Source: Planctomycetota bacterium
GTDB taxonomy: Bacteria > Planctomycetota > Phycisphaerae > UBA1845
Direction of reading: 5' to 3'
DNA: 6,574 nt
Assembly: GCA_022566435.1 (NCBI GenBank)
Contig: JADFIX010000227.1
Location: 1 to 6,574 of the forward strand
A model generated the notes under the pieces. It was not told the origin of the DNA. It was given only the letters and a program-made list of their open reading frames with translations, and searched no databases. This document shows, in pieces, positions 1 through 6,288 of this stretch (position 1 is the stretch's first letter; the number at the start of each line of letters is the position of its first letter). A program made the position numbers and the translations under genes.

Positions 1-1
1 C

Positions 2-511
2 CAGATCAATGACATGACACTGCGGCTCGTGGATCAGATAACGCATGTTGTGGACGAGTTGTCGCAAGCTCCTCCGACTTTGATCCATGTGGACACTCAT
101 CTCGACAACATCCTGTTTGATCTACCCGAAACCGTCGTCCTCATCGACTGGCCGTCAGCAGCCGTTGGTCCCGCCGCCGTCGATTTCACACATTTCATCA
201 CCACTTCGATTTCTACACCCGTTCGTCGATCCGTTGCTGAGCGTCTGCTGGATGAATACCTCGAAGTCCTTCGCAACTGCGGAGTCCGAAACTACGGCTT
301 GGACGACCTCCGCAGGGACACAACGCTCGCTGCGCTGCGGCTGTGGGCCGGAATGACGACAGGCTACGGTGCGGCTGACCCTGCAGACCTGATCGACCGG
401 CAGCGGGAGCTTCATAAGATCGAGATCAGACGGATGGTCGGTTTCGCCGAGGATTGGCACTTCGCTGAATTCCTCGAAGAGTCCTTTGGGGAGCGGCCCA
501 ATGGACGCTGA
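2..511 (+). CDS. Aminoglycoside phosphotransferase/choline kinase-type protein, C-terminal part
   Basis: This is the C-terminal portion of a small-molecule kinase of the APH/choline-kinase fold, which transfers the ATP gamma-phosphate to a hydroxyl of an unidentified substrate, probably in the cytoplasm. The frame is open to the window edge, and the ATG at 14 is probably internal because the N-terminal ATP-binding lobe (usually well over 100 residues) is missing. Counting from that ATG, the catalytic loop is HVDTHLDN at about residues 25-32, with the H-x-D-x4-N pattern of Brenner's motif; the usual glycine after His is Val here. The metal-binding segment LIDWPSAAVGP follows at about 43-53 and corresponds to the DxxxxGP region. 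The helical C-terminal lobe ends at TGA 509-511. The substrate cannot be told, and resistance should not be assumed. The gene converges on a broken AlkP-superfamily gene 76 nt away. Confidence 0.8.
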   Translation, partial: QINDMTLRLVDQITHVVDELSQAPPTLIHVDTHLDNILFDLPETVVLIDWPSAAVGPAAVDFTHFITTSISTPVRRSVAERLLDEYLEVLRNCGVRNYGLDDLRRDTTLAALRLWAGMTTGYGAADPADLIDRQRELHKIEIRRMVGFAEDWHFAEFLEESFGERPNGR

Positions 512-554
512 ACAATCCGCAAAACGGCTGAAATCATTTGCCGAAAACAGTTGT

Positions 555-590
555 CGGGGACAGTCTCCGCTTGATGAGCACCTTTGCTCA
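555..590. repeat. Two adjacent hairpins between convergent gene ends
   Basis: Two inverted repeats lie side by side in the gap between the kinase gene and the broken AlkP gene. The first, at 555-569, pairs cgggga with tctccg (one G-T wobble) around a 3-nt loop. The second, at 575-590, is a perfect 6-bp stem, tgagca/tgctca, around cctt. The TGA stop of the AlkP remnant lies inside the second stem. There is no T tract, so this is not a standard intrinsic terminator. The pair could be a REP-like or mobile-element end, or a simple bidirectional processing structure. The rest of the gap (512-554) shows nothing recognisable. Confidence 0.5.
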
Positions 591-929
591 AACATGGCCG
601 AGGATGATCGACTCCTTGCCCTGGGCCCCGAGCATGTCCCAGATGCGCGGCTCCTTGACCGCCATCGACGTGGCGATCGAGAGTTTGTCGTACGAATGAT
701 CAGCCCGATTGCGAAATCCGTAGATGCCCAGCGTGCCGGGGTCCTTGCTGGCCGTCATGCAGCTCCACGCGGGCACCGTAATCGGCGGCATGGAGCTGGT
801 GAGATTGCCGTACGTGCCGGTTTCCATGAGCCGTTTGGTGTTCGGCAAATGGTCGATCCACTTCTCGAACATCAACGTCGGCTCGGCACAGTCCAGACCG
901 ATGACCGCTACTTTCTCGATCGCACTCAC
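588..929 (-). pseudogene. AlkP-superfamily phosphodiesterase/nucleotide pyrophosphatase, 3'-truncated
   Basis: This is the first 113 codons of an alkaline-phosphatase-superfamily phosphohydrolase (type I phosphodiesterase group), whose full-length members run to roughly 450-600 residues. It starts at GTG 927-929 with AGAGGAAA about 10 nt upstream. That site begins right after the DHH gene's TAG, so the gene belongs to the sat operon. The N-terminal VIGLDCAEP (about residues 9-17) supplies the first metal-binding Asp. PPITVPAW (about 48-55) carries the Thr expected to be the catalytic nucleophile, and GIYGFRNR follows. Similarity lasts to about residue 111 (GKESIILG), then the frame ends in TGA inside a hairpin. 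Family members would continue through a conserved proline-rich stretch with further metal ligands, and no frame here supplies it. The product should be inactive. The break looks like insertion or rearrangement rather than a point mutation. Confidence 0.75.
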
Positions 930-945
930 GATTAATGTTTCCTCT

Positions 946-2058
946 CTACCCGGTGTCGAAGCGCTTGAGATGCGCCGCGGCCGCCGGGATCACCTGTTTC
1001 ATCGCGTCGTCAAGGCTGCCATCGAGAATCGCCCCCGCGGCCTGGGCATGACCGCCGCCGCCGAAGAGTGCGGCCAATTCCACGACGGTGACTTCGCCCG
1101 ATCCTCGGAAGTTTATTCTCACCTTGTGTTGGCGTCCCTCGGTAAACAGCATGGCGAGTTTCACGCCTTCCAGCGAGCGAGGCACACTTATTTGCTCGTC
1201 GATATCGGCGGCGGTGCAACCCGCGGCGTGGATTTCGTCGTACGAAGCGGAGCTAAACGCCAGTCGTCCTTCTTCCTGCACCTTCGTGTTGGCGTAGATG
1301 ATTCGCAAGAGGTCGAACTCGCTGGTGCGCTGACTGCGACAGAGTCGCTCGCCTATCACGCCCACGTCGGCACCGAGGTCGATCAGGTCCGCACAGGCGC
1401 GCATCGCCGGCGCCGTCGTCGTCGGCAAAGAAAACCCGATCGTGTCGGTCTGCATGCCGGCGTAGAGCAACGACGCCATCGACGGTGAGATCGGTCGCTG
1501 CGCGGCACGAAGCAAGTAATAAGCCAATTCACACGTGCTACCGGCCGTCGAAACGATCCAGTTGGTCCGCCCGAATTGCGTGTTCGTCGCGTGATGATCG
1601 ATGTTGACGATCGGGCGATTCGCGACCCAGTCCGTCTGCTTGCGTTCGGCGCCGACGTTGCAACGACCGAGCTTGGCCGTATCCAGTGCGATGAAGCCGT
1701 CCGCCGCATCGAAATCCGCGGGGCCGGCGATCGCGATATCCGCAAGGTCGCACATGAACGAAAGTCGCTGGGATAACGACCCGTCGGGCAGCGCGACTTT
1801 CGTTTGGCAGCCGTCTCTCGATAGCCCCAACCCCACGGCCAGCATGGAACCCAAGGCATCGGCGTCCGGGACGACATGACTAACGATAATGGGCATTCGA
1901 AAACCGAGGATGCCTTCGACGACCTCGGTCGGAACCTCTAACGTCGATGTGCCCGAAAGACAATTCACCGGAATACCAATGCCCCATTGTGGTTCGAGCT
2001 TCGCCATCGCCCGCTCAGGCTTCGGATCACCGCGTTCGTCGATCATCGCCCAAAGCAC
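946..2058 (-). CDS. DHH/DHHA1 phosphoesterase, NrnA-like (oligoribonuclease/pAp phosphatase)
   Basis: A cytoplasmic DHH-family phosphoesterase resembling NrnA, which degrades nano-RNAs and converts 3'-phosphoadenosine 5'-phosphate (pAp) to AMP. All the metal-site motifs are present: SHVVPDADALGS at 60-71, ALDTAKLGR with Asp126, NIDHHATN with D154-H155-H156, and GMQTDTIGF with Asp205. The C-terminal DHHA1 substrate-binding domain ends in GGGGHAQAAGA at 333-343. The 370 residues (from GTG 2058) exceed the usual 310-330. Later ATG codons at 2046 and 2007 are in frame and none of the three has a strong Shine-Dalgarno, so the start is uncertain; the first 50 residues lie outside the recognised domain. 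It begins 27 nt after the sat stop and is followed 16 nt later by the AlkP remnant, so it is the middle gene of that operon. The position next to sat favours the pAp role, by inference. Confidence 0.88.
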   Translation of the reverse strand: MLWAMIDERGDPKPERAMAKLEPQWGIGIPVNCLSGTSTLEVPTEVVEGILGFRMPIIVSHVVPDADALGSMLAVGLGLSRDGCQTKVALPDGSLSQRLSFMCDLADIAIAGPADFDAADGFIALDTAKLGRCNVGAERKQTDWVANRPIVNIDHHATNTQFGRTNWIVSTAGSTCELAYYLLRAAQRPISPSMASLLYAGMQTDTIGFSLPTTTAPAMRACADLIDLGADVGVIGERLCRSQRTSEFDLLRIIYANTKVQEEGRLAFSSASYDEIHAAGCTAADIDEQISVPRSLEGVKLAMLFTEGRQHKVRINFRGSGEVTVVELAALFGGGGHAQAAGAILDGSLDDAMKQVIPAAAAHLKRFDTG

Positions 2059-2085
2059 AACCGCTCGTGGGCCACCGCCGGTGGT

Positions 2086-3228
2086 TTACTTCATCGATTC
2101 GATGAGGATATCCGCGATTTCCGGTCGCGTAAATTCGACGGGCGGTCTTTCTCCGCGGCCGAGCATTTCACGGACCTTTGTGCCGGAAAGGAAAATCTGA
2201 TCGCCTTCGATTTTGGGAAACGTCTTGCCGCTCACCATGCCGCCCGCCTTTTTCGACCAGGCCGCGTGTTCGAACTTGAGCGGCGAGATCTTCAAGCCGC
2301 CTTCGGGAAGGGTGTCGAATATTTCCTGGGCGTCGTATGTACCGTAGTACTTACCCACGCCGGCGTGATCGCGCCCGATGATAATGTGGCTGCAACCGTA
2401 ATTCTGACGAAGAACGGCATGAAGGACTGCCTCGCGTGGACCGCTATAGCGCATGGCCGCGGGCAGGACCGAAAGCATAGTGTGGTCCGCACGGTAGTAG
2501 TTCTCGATCAGCACTTCATAGCACTTCATGCGGACCTCACCCGGAATATCGCCGTCCTTCGTGGCCCCCATGAGGGGGTGAATGAGCAGGCCGTCGCAGA
2601 TTTCCTGGGCGCATTTTGTAATGTATTCGTGGGCGCGGTGAATGGGATTGCGCGTCTGAAACGCGACAACCGTGCCCCATCCCTTGGCGTCAAACGCTTC
2701 GCGTGTTTGGGCCGGCGACAAGCGATGATCGAGAAACATCGGATCGTGCCGCGGTGTCACTGCGTTGATCGGACCGGCGAGACACGTGTCGCCTTCGTCG
2801 TAGAGCACCTTCACGCCCGGGTGAGCGTCTTCGGTCGTTCCGTACGCCATCGAGGCTTGCTTCTTCTTATCCTGTTTGTATTTCTCGTGGACCGTGAGGT
2901 ACCCAAGAAGTCGCCCGGCGGTGTCGTTTAGGGCGACGCGATCTCCCACGCCGATCTTGCCCGCGGTCGTATCATCGACTGCACAAGTGATCGGTGTCGG
3001 CCAGACCGTACCGTTTGCCAGGGCCATGTTTTCACACACGCTGTGATAGTCGGCTTCGCCCATGAATCCTTCGAGAGGACTCATGGCGCCGATGGCGATC
3101 ATTTCGAAGTCGCATTGTTGTCGCTCGGTGAGCGTGACCGAAACCGTCGGCGCGGTGGCGTCTTGTGTCGCGCCGGTGCGGTCGACCAACGTGCCCCCAT
3201 GGGGTGTGGTTCGCTGCGTTGCCTTCAT
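2086..3228 (-). CDS. sat: Sulfate adenylyltransferase (ATP sulfurylase)
   Basis: Catalyses ATP + sulfate to adenosine 5'-phosphosulfate (APS) and pyrophosphate, the first step of sulfate activation, in the cytoplasm. The 380 residues match stand-alone prokaryotic Sat, with no fused APS kinase domain. An N-terminal PUA-like domain (about 1-165) precedes the nucleotidyltransferase core. That core has QTRNPIHRAHE at 191-201 (the HxxH site), the MRYSGPREA region at 259-267, GRDHAGVG at 285-292 and the C-terminal SGTKVR at 348-353. The ATG at 3228 is preceded by AAGGA about 10 nt upstream. The zinc-ligand cysteines typical of many bacterial Sat proteins between GRDHAGVG and SGTKVR are replaced (Ser325, Ala328, Phe337). 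It is first in a minus-strand group with the NrnA-like gene 27 nt downstream. No APS kinase or reductase is in the window. Confidence 0.95.
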   Translation of the reverse strand: MKATQRTTPHGGTLVDRTGATQDATAPTVSVTLTERQQCDFEMIAIGAMSPLEGFMGEADYHSVCENMALANGTVWPTPITCAVDDTTAGKIGVGDRVALNDTAGRLLGYLTVHEKYKQDKKKQASMAYGTTEDAHPGVKVLYDEGDTCLAGPINAVTPRHDPMFLDHRLSPAQTREAFDAKGWGTVVAFQTRNPIHRAHEYITKCAQEICDGLLIHPLMGATKDGDIPGEVRMKCYEVLIENYYRADHTMLSVLPAAMRYSGPREAVLHAVLRQNYGCSHIIIGRDHAGVGKYYGTYDAQEIFDTLPEGGLKISPLKFEHAAWSKKAGGMVSGKTFPKIEGDQIFLSGTKVREMLGRGERPPVEFTRPEIADILIESMK

Positions 3229-3281
3229 GATGCAATTGTCCTTTTCTTTACGGAGTACCCTCTATTCCTTGTTGAGCTAGC

Positions 3282-3300
3282 TTCTCCGCATCGCGGAGGA
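3282..3300. repeat. Hairpin in the sat upstream region
   Basis: A perfect 6-bp inverted repeat, ctccgc at 3284-3289 and gcggag at 3293-3298, surrounds a 3-nt loop, with weaker outer pairs to 3282/3300. On the minus strand it would lie in the 5' leader of sat, about 55-70 nt before the start; on the plus strand it lies upstream of the candidate 37-codon ORF. No T tract follows on either strand, so it is not called a terminator. No recognised riboswitch is visible. Confidence 0.35.
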
Positions 3301-3310
3301 TCGACAGGTT

Positions 3311-3436
3311 AGGAGCAACACGATGCCGTCGCAACCCCCGCCCGGTTCGTTCCGGGATGGGCAGTTTTACCGGGTGTTGCCCTACAATAACGCCGATTCG
3401 GCGATGAAAGGTGATTCCGCCGCCCGGTCCGGATGA
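3311..3436 (+). CDS. Candidate small protein of 37 residues (ATG at 3323)
   Basis: I do not recognise this protein. A plus-strand ORF of 37 codons runs from ATG 3323 to TGA 3434-3436; the interval given here includes its AGGAG (3311-3315), spaced 7 nt from the ATG, an ideal ribosome binding site. The product is proline-rich at its N-terminus (PPPG), then polar with FYRVLPY in the middle, and ends in SAARSG. It has no signal peptide or membrane segment. Codons lean towards G or C at the third position, like the neighbouring genes. It lies alone on the opposite strand, diverging from sat and converging on infC (59 nt between the two stop ends), so it needs its own promoter, which I cannot point to with confidence. 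A hairpin (cccgg/ccggg, 3341-3356) falls inside it. It could be real or a chance ORF in the sat leader. Confidence 0.4.
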   Translation, partial: RSNTMPSQPPPGSFRDGQFYRVLPYNNADSAMKGDSAARSG

Positions 3437-3494
3437 TCTGTACCCTCGTGACGCGCACCTGCAACTCGAGAGTTCGTAAGCGGTCGTTCAGACG

Positions 3495-4019
3495 TCAGGC
3501 GTGGGCGCCTTTGTGCTTGACCGGAGCGACGACCATCGTCATTCGTCGCCCGTCCATTCTGGCCGCCCGTTCCAGCTTGATGGCCTCACCCAACTCTGCC
3601 ACGAGCGAATCGAAAATCCCCATGGATCGTTCGCGCTGGAACCGCTCGCGTCCGCGAAAGAGCATGGTGAACTGAACCTTGTGACCCTGCTCGAGAAACG
3701 CCTTGGCTCGATTCAGCTTAATCTCCCGGTCGTGCGGGTCCGTCTTGGGCCGAATTCGGATTTCCTTGAGCGTGACCGTATGGCTGCCGGCGGAAACCTT
3801 CAGACGCTTCTTTTTCTCGTACATGTGCCTGCCGTAGTCCATAATCCGACAGACAGGCGGTTTTTCGGTAGGAGAAACTTCGACCAGATCAAGTCCGGCC
3901 TCGCGTGCGAGCGATAGTGCCTCCGCCGTGGGGATGATACCGAGTTGGTGTTCTTCCTGATCGATCACCCTAACGGGGGAGATCCTGATCAAGTCGTTGA
4001 GGCGAAGTGACTTAGCGAT
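3495..4019 (-). CDS. infC: Translation initiation factor IF-3, probable ATC start
   Basis: IF-3 binds the 30S subunit, keeps it apart from 50S and proofreads the start codon and initiator tRNA. With the ATC at 4017-4019 as start, the protein has 174 residues, close to the usual 170-180. It has the N-terminal domain (RLNDLIRISPVRVID), the signature PPVCRIMDYG at about 54-63, a lysine-rich linker (YEKKKR) and the C-terminal domain from KEIRIRPKTDPHD at about 85-97. GAAAGG (4029-4034) lies 9 nt upstream of the ATC. No ATG exists near the expected N-terminus. The in-frame alternative is GTG at 4061, adding 14 residues unlike the family, with TTTAGGAAATC before it. Non-AUG infC starts (AUU in E. 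coli) are established as the basis of autogenous control. It follows thrS, as in many bacteria. Identity is certain; the start is an inference. Confidence 0.93.
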   Translation of the reverse strand: MAKSLRLNDLIRISPVRVIDQEEHQLGIIPTAEALSLAREAGLDLVEVSPTEKPPVCRIMDYGRHMYEKKKRLKVSAGSHTVTLKEIRIRPKTDPHDREIKLNRAKAFLEQGHKVQFTMLFRGRERFQRERSMGIFDSLVAELGEAIKLERAARMDGRRMTMVVAPVKHKGAHA

Positions 4020-4028
4020 AGCTTGCGA

Positions 4029-4034
4029 CCTTTC
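4029..4034 (-). promoter_or_regulatory. Ribosome binding site supporting the infC ATC start
   Basis: GAAAGG on the minus strand lies 9 nt before ATC 4017-4019, where family similarity begins. No ATG, GTG or TTG in frame sits at this spacing, so this site decides for the ATC start over the distant GTG at 4061. Confidence 0.5.
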
Positions 4035-4050
4035 AATAAATGCCCTCGCG

Positions 4051-4092
4051 GGCGAAAGCACGATTTCCTAAACAGATTGTCTCGCTTTCGCC
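4051..4092 (-). promoter_or_regulatory. thrS-infC intergenic stem-loop
   Basis: A perfect 9-bp inverted repeat, ggcgaaagc (4051-4059) and gctttcgcc (4084-4092), surrounds a 24-nt loop. In the minus-strand transcript the left arm starts 9 nt after the thrS stop. The loop holds TTTAGGAAATC, and the GTG at 4061 sits at the loop-stem border. A second small hairpin, GCCC-GCGA-GGGC (4053 to 4042), shares bases with the right arm, so the two compete. The whole lies just upstream of the infC ribosome binding site. There is no U tract, so a role in translation control or mRNA processing fits better than termination. The pairing is seen; the function is inferred. Confidence 0.5.
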
Positions 4093-4101
4093 TAGCCGCG
4101 T

Positions 4102-6276
4102 CTACCCATTATTTCCGACGCGGGCGGCTCCCTTCGAGTCGATTTCTCTACGGCACGCATTCTCGAAGACCTCGATCGCCATGTTGCCGAGCGTTTTGCC
4201 GTCTCGATCATTAACGTTCACGGTGGAATCGGCGGCTTCTTGCTCACCGACCACCAGAATGTAGTTGACTTTGGCGGCCCGATGACGGTGTTTTTTCGGC
4301 CCTATCTTGTCGTCCGTCAAGTCAAGTTCGGTCCGAAGTCCGGCGGCCTTCAGTCGCTCATACACCACCCGGGCATAGGCTTGGCTCTTCTCGCTGACGG
4401 TCGCGACGGCTACCTGCACCGGCGAAAGCCACATCGGAAACGCCCCTGCGAAATGCTCGATCAGGATGCCGACGAAGCGCTCCATACTCCCGAACGGGGC
4501 GCGGTGTATCATGATCGGCCGGTGTTGGGCGTTGTCAGAACCGATGTAGCTGAGATCGAACCGTTCCGGCAAATTGTAGTCGACTTGGACCGTGCCGAGT
4601 TGCCAGCTTCGCCCGATGCAGTCTTTGACCACAAAGTCGATCTTAGGGCCGTAAAAAGCGGCCTCCCCAACCTCTTCAGTATACTCGATTCCGCTTGCCA
4701 CGGCCGCCGTACGGATAGCGTCTTCCGCCTTGATCCAGTTTTCCGTCGAGCCGACGTACTTGTCGCTGTTTCGTTCGCCCATACCGAGTCGTACGCGATA
4801 ATCGGACATGCCCAGTATGTCTAAAACCCCACGCGTCAGCGTCACCGTCGCCTGAAGCTCGTCGGCGAGTTGATCGGCGGTGCAGAACAGATGGGCATCG
4901 TCCTGGGTGAAGCCTCGCACACGGGTCAGTCCGGACAGCTCGCCGCTTTGCTCAAATCGATAAACAGTGCCGTATTCTGCTATTCGGACCGGCAAATCGC
5001 GGTAGCTGCGGGGTCGGGAGGCATAAATCTGAATGTGATGCGGGCAATTCATCGGCTTGAGCAAGTAGCCTGGTTCGGATGCGAGCGCCGTATAGAGCGT
5101 TTCGATCAGCTTGTCGGTGGGAAGGGCCTCGTCCAAGCCCTCGATCGGTGAAGTGACTTTTTCCACGGACGCCAAGAAATCTGCGAGATCCGCACGGGCC
5201 TTGTCGGCTTCCTCGCCGTGCAAGGTGAGAATCTTTCGCACTATTTGCAACGCACCCTGAATCGCTTTGCCCCGCGCCGTTTCAAACATGGCGGGGAACT
5301 GGGAATCCTCGTAGTAGGGGTAGTGCCCGCTCGTGCGATAGAGCCCGAGCTGCCCGATATGTGGCGTGACAACCAGCTCGTACCCCAATTTCACCATTTC
5401 CTCGGTCAGGTATTTTTGAAGCTCGGTTCTGACAATTGTCCCTTTGGGTAACCAAAGCGGTAAACCGCTGCCGACTTGGTCGCTCATGTGGAACAGGTCG
5501 AGTTCCTTGCCGAGCACCCGATGGTCGCGTTTTCGGGCCTCCTCGAGTTGCGTGAAGAATTCCTGAAGAGACGCCTTTTTGAAAAACGCCGTGCCGTAGA
5601 CACGCTGAAGCGGTTGGTCGTTGACGTCACCGCGGTAATGCGAACGGCTGACCTGACGAATCTTGAAGGCCTTGATGACTGTCGTGGAAGGAATATGCGG
5701 CCCGCGACACAAGTCCTCGAAATGTTCGCCTGGCCGATCACCCGTCACGTAGAAGCTAAGTGCGTCTCCCTCGGCGCGCTCGGCGTTGTCGATTTTGTAG
5801 CGACTTCCCTCTTTACGGACCTTGGCCAACCCTTCTTCCCGCGACATTTCCACGCGGCAAAACGTTCGCTTTTCCTTGATAATGCGGGACATTTCCTCTT
5901 CGATACGCGGGAAATCATCCGGCGTTAAGGATTGCGGTAGATCGATGTCGTAGTAGAACCCATCCTCCACGGGTGGGCCGTAGACGAGCTGGGCGTCCGG
6001 GAAAAGCTTGCAGATCGCCTCGGCCATGACGTGGGCGGTGCTGTGCCGGAGCACGAACAAGCTATCGGCATTGGCGTCGTCCGTTGTCAGAATACTGATC
6101 TGGCAATCACCGGGAAGCGGTCTGTTCAGGTCGATGATTTCGGAATGACCGTTGCAAGTGACCTTTCCCGCAATCGCCGCACGGGCCAAGCCGGCGCCGA
6201 TCGCAAGGGCGACATCGTACGTGGCCGCCCCCTCCGCCAATTCCAAGACGTGGCCGTCAGGCAAGGTAACTTTCAG
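4102..6276 (-). CDS. thrS: Threonyl-tRNA synthetase, probable CTG start
   Basis: Charges tRNA-Thr with threonine in the cytoplasm and edits mischarged Ser-tRNA. Numbered from CTG 6274-6276 (724 residues): a TGS domain opens with KVTLPDGHVLEL; the editing domain has HSTAH (His78, His82) and CRGPH (Cys190, His194). The class II core has zinc ligands Cys411 (MNCPHH), His462 (DDAH) and His591 (IHRAPFGSMERF), with motif 2 Arg440 and motif 3 Arg600. The anticodon-binding domain follows, with VNVNDRDGK near the end. About 64 extra residues (roughly 333-401) sit between the QFPAMF and YLLKPMNCPHH segments, explaining the length over the usual 640. The only standard in-frame start upstream, GTG 6357, lacks a Shine-Dalgarno and lies before a U tract. 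CTG has AGGAG 7 nt upstream, exactly where the family begins. The gene is followed by infC. Identity is certain; the start is inferred. Confidence 0.95.
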   Translation of the reverse strand: MKVTLPDGHVLELAEGAATYDVALAIGAGLARAAIAGKVTCNGHSEIIDLNRPLPGDCQISILTTDDANADSLFVLRHSTAHVMAEAICKLFPDAQLVYGPPVEDGFYYDIDLPQSLTPDDFPRIEEEMSRIIKEKRTFCRVEMSREEGLAKVRKEGSRYKIDNAERAEGDALSFYVTGDRPGEHFEDLCRGPHIPSTTVIKAFKIRQVSRSHYRGDVNDQPLQRVYGTAFFKKASLQEFFTQLEEARKRDHRVLGKELDLFHMSDQVGSGLPLWLPKGTIVRTELQKYLTEEMVKLGYELVVTPHIGQLGLYRTSGHYPYYEDSQFPAMFETARGKAIQGALQIVRKILTLHGEEADKARADLADFLASVEKVTSPIEGLDEALPTDKLIETLYTALASEPGYLLKPMNCPHHIQIYASRPRSYRDLPVRIAEYGTVYRFEQSGELSGLTRVRGFTQDDAHLFCTADQLADELQATVTLTRGVLDILGMSDYRVRLGMGERNSDKYVGSTENWIKAEDAIRTAAVASGIEYTEEVGEAAFYGPKIDFVVKDCIGRSWQLGTVQVDYNLPERFDLSYIGSDNAQHRPIMIHRAPFGSMERFVGILIEHFAGAFPMWLSPVQVAVATVSEKSQAYARVVYERLKAAGLRTELDLTDDKIGPKKHRHRAAKVNYILVVGEQEAADSTVNVNDRDGKTLGNMAIEVFENACRREIDSKGAARVGNNG

Positions 6277-6283
6277 CGGATTT

Positions 6284-6288
6284 CTCCT
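6284..6288 (-). promoter_or_regulatory. Ribosome binding site supporting the thrS CTG start
   Basis: AGGAG on the minus strand is followed, after 7 nt, by CTG 6274-6276, the codon just before the conserved KVTLPDG opening of ThrRS. It is the only strong Shine-Dalgarno in the 100 nt before the conserved protein. An out-of-frame 17-codon ORF (ATG 6324-6326) ends in TGA 6273-6275, overlapping the CTG by two bases, so ribosomes finishing it could restart here. Confidence 0.55.

Noticed and set aside
155..595. 146-codon minus-strand ORF with a start overlapping the AlkP remnant
   Set aside because: It is mostly antisense to the APH-type kinase gene with its clear motifs. Its cysteine-rich start is just the hairpin region translated.
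724..1488. 254-codon plus-strand ORF with arginine-rich end
   Set aside because: It is antisense to the DHH gene, has biased composition typical of a shadow frame, and no recognisable domain.
1987..2931. 314-codon plus-strand ORF
   Set aside because: It lies antisense to the clearly identified sat and part of the DHH gene, and is a high-GC shadow frame.
3300..3345. Possible minus-strand promoter TTGCGA-17-TAACCT ahead of sat
   Set aside because: The -10 matches only three of six consensus bases, so it is not strong enough to report as a feature.
3338..3480. Small hairpins (3341-3356, 3391-3403, 3463-3474) as an infC terminator
   Set aside because: None is followed by a T tract on the minus strand and the stems are only 4-6 bp. 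They are too common in GC-rich DNA to call a terminator.
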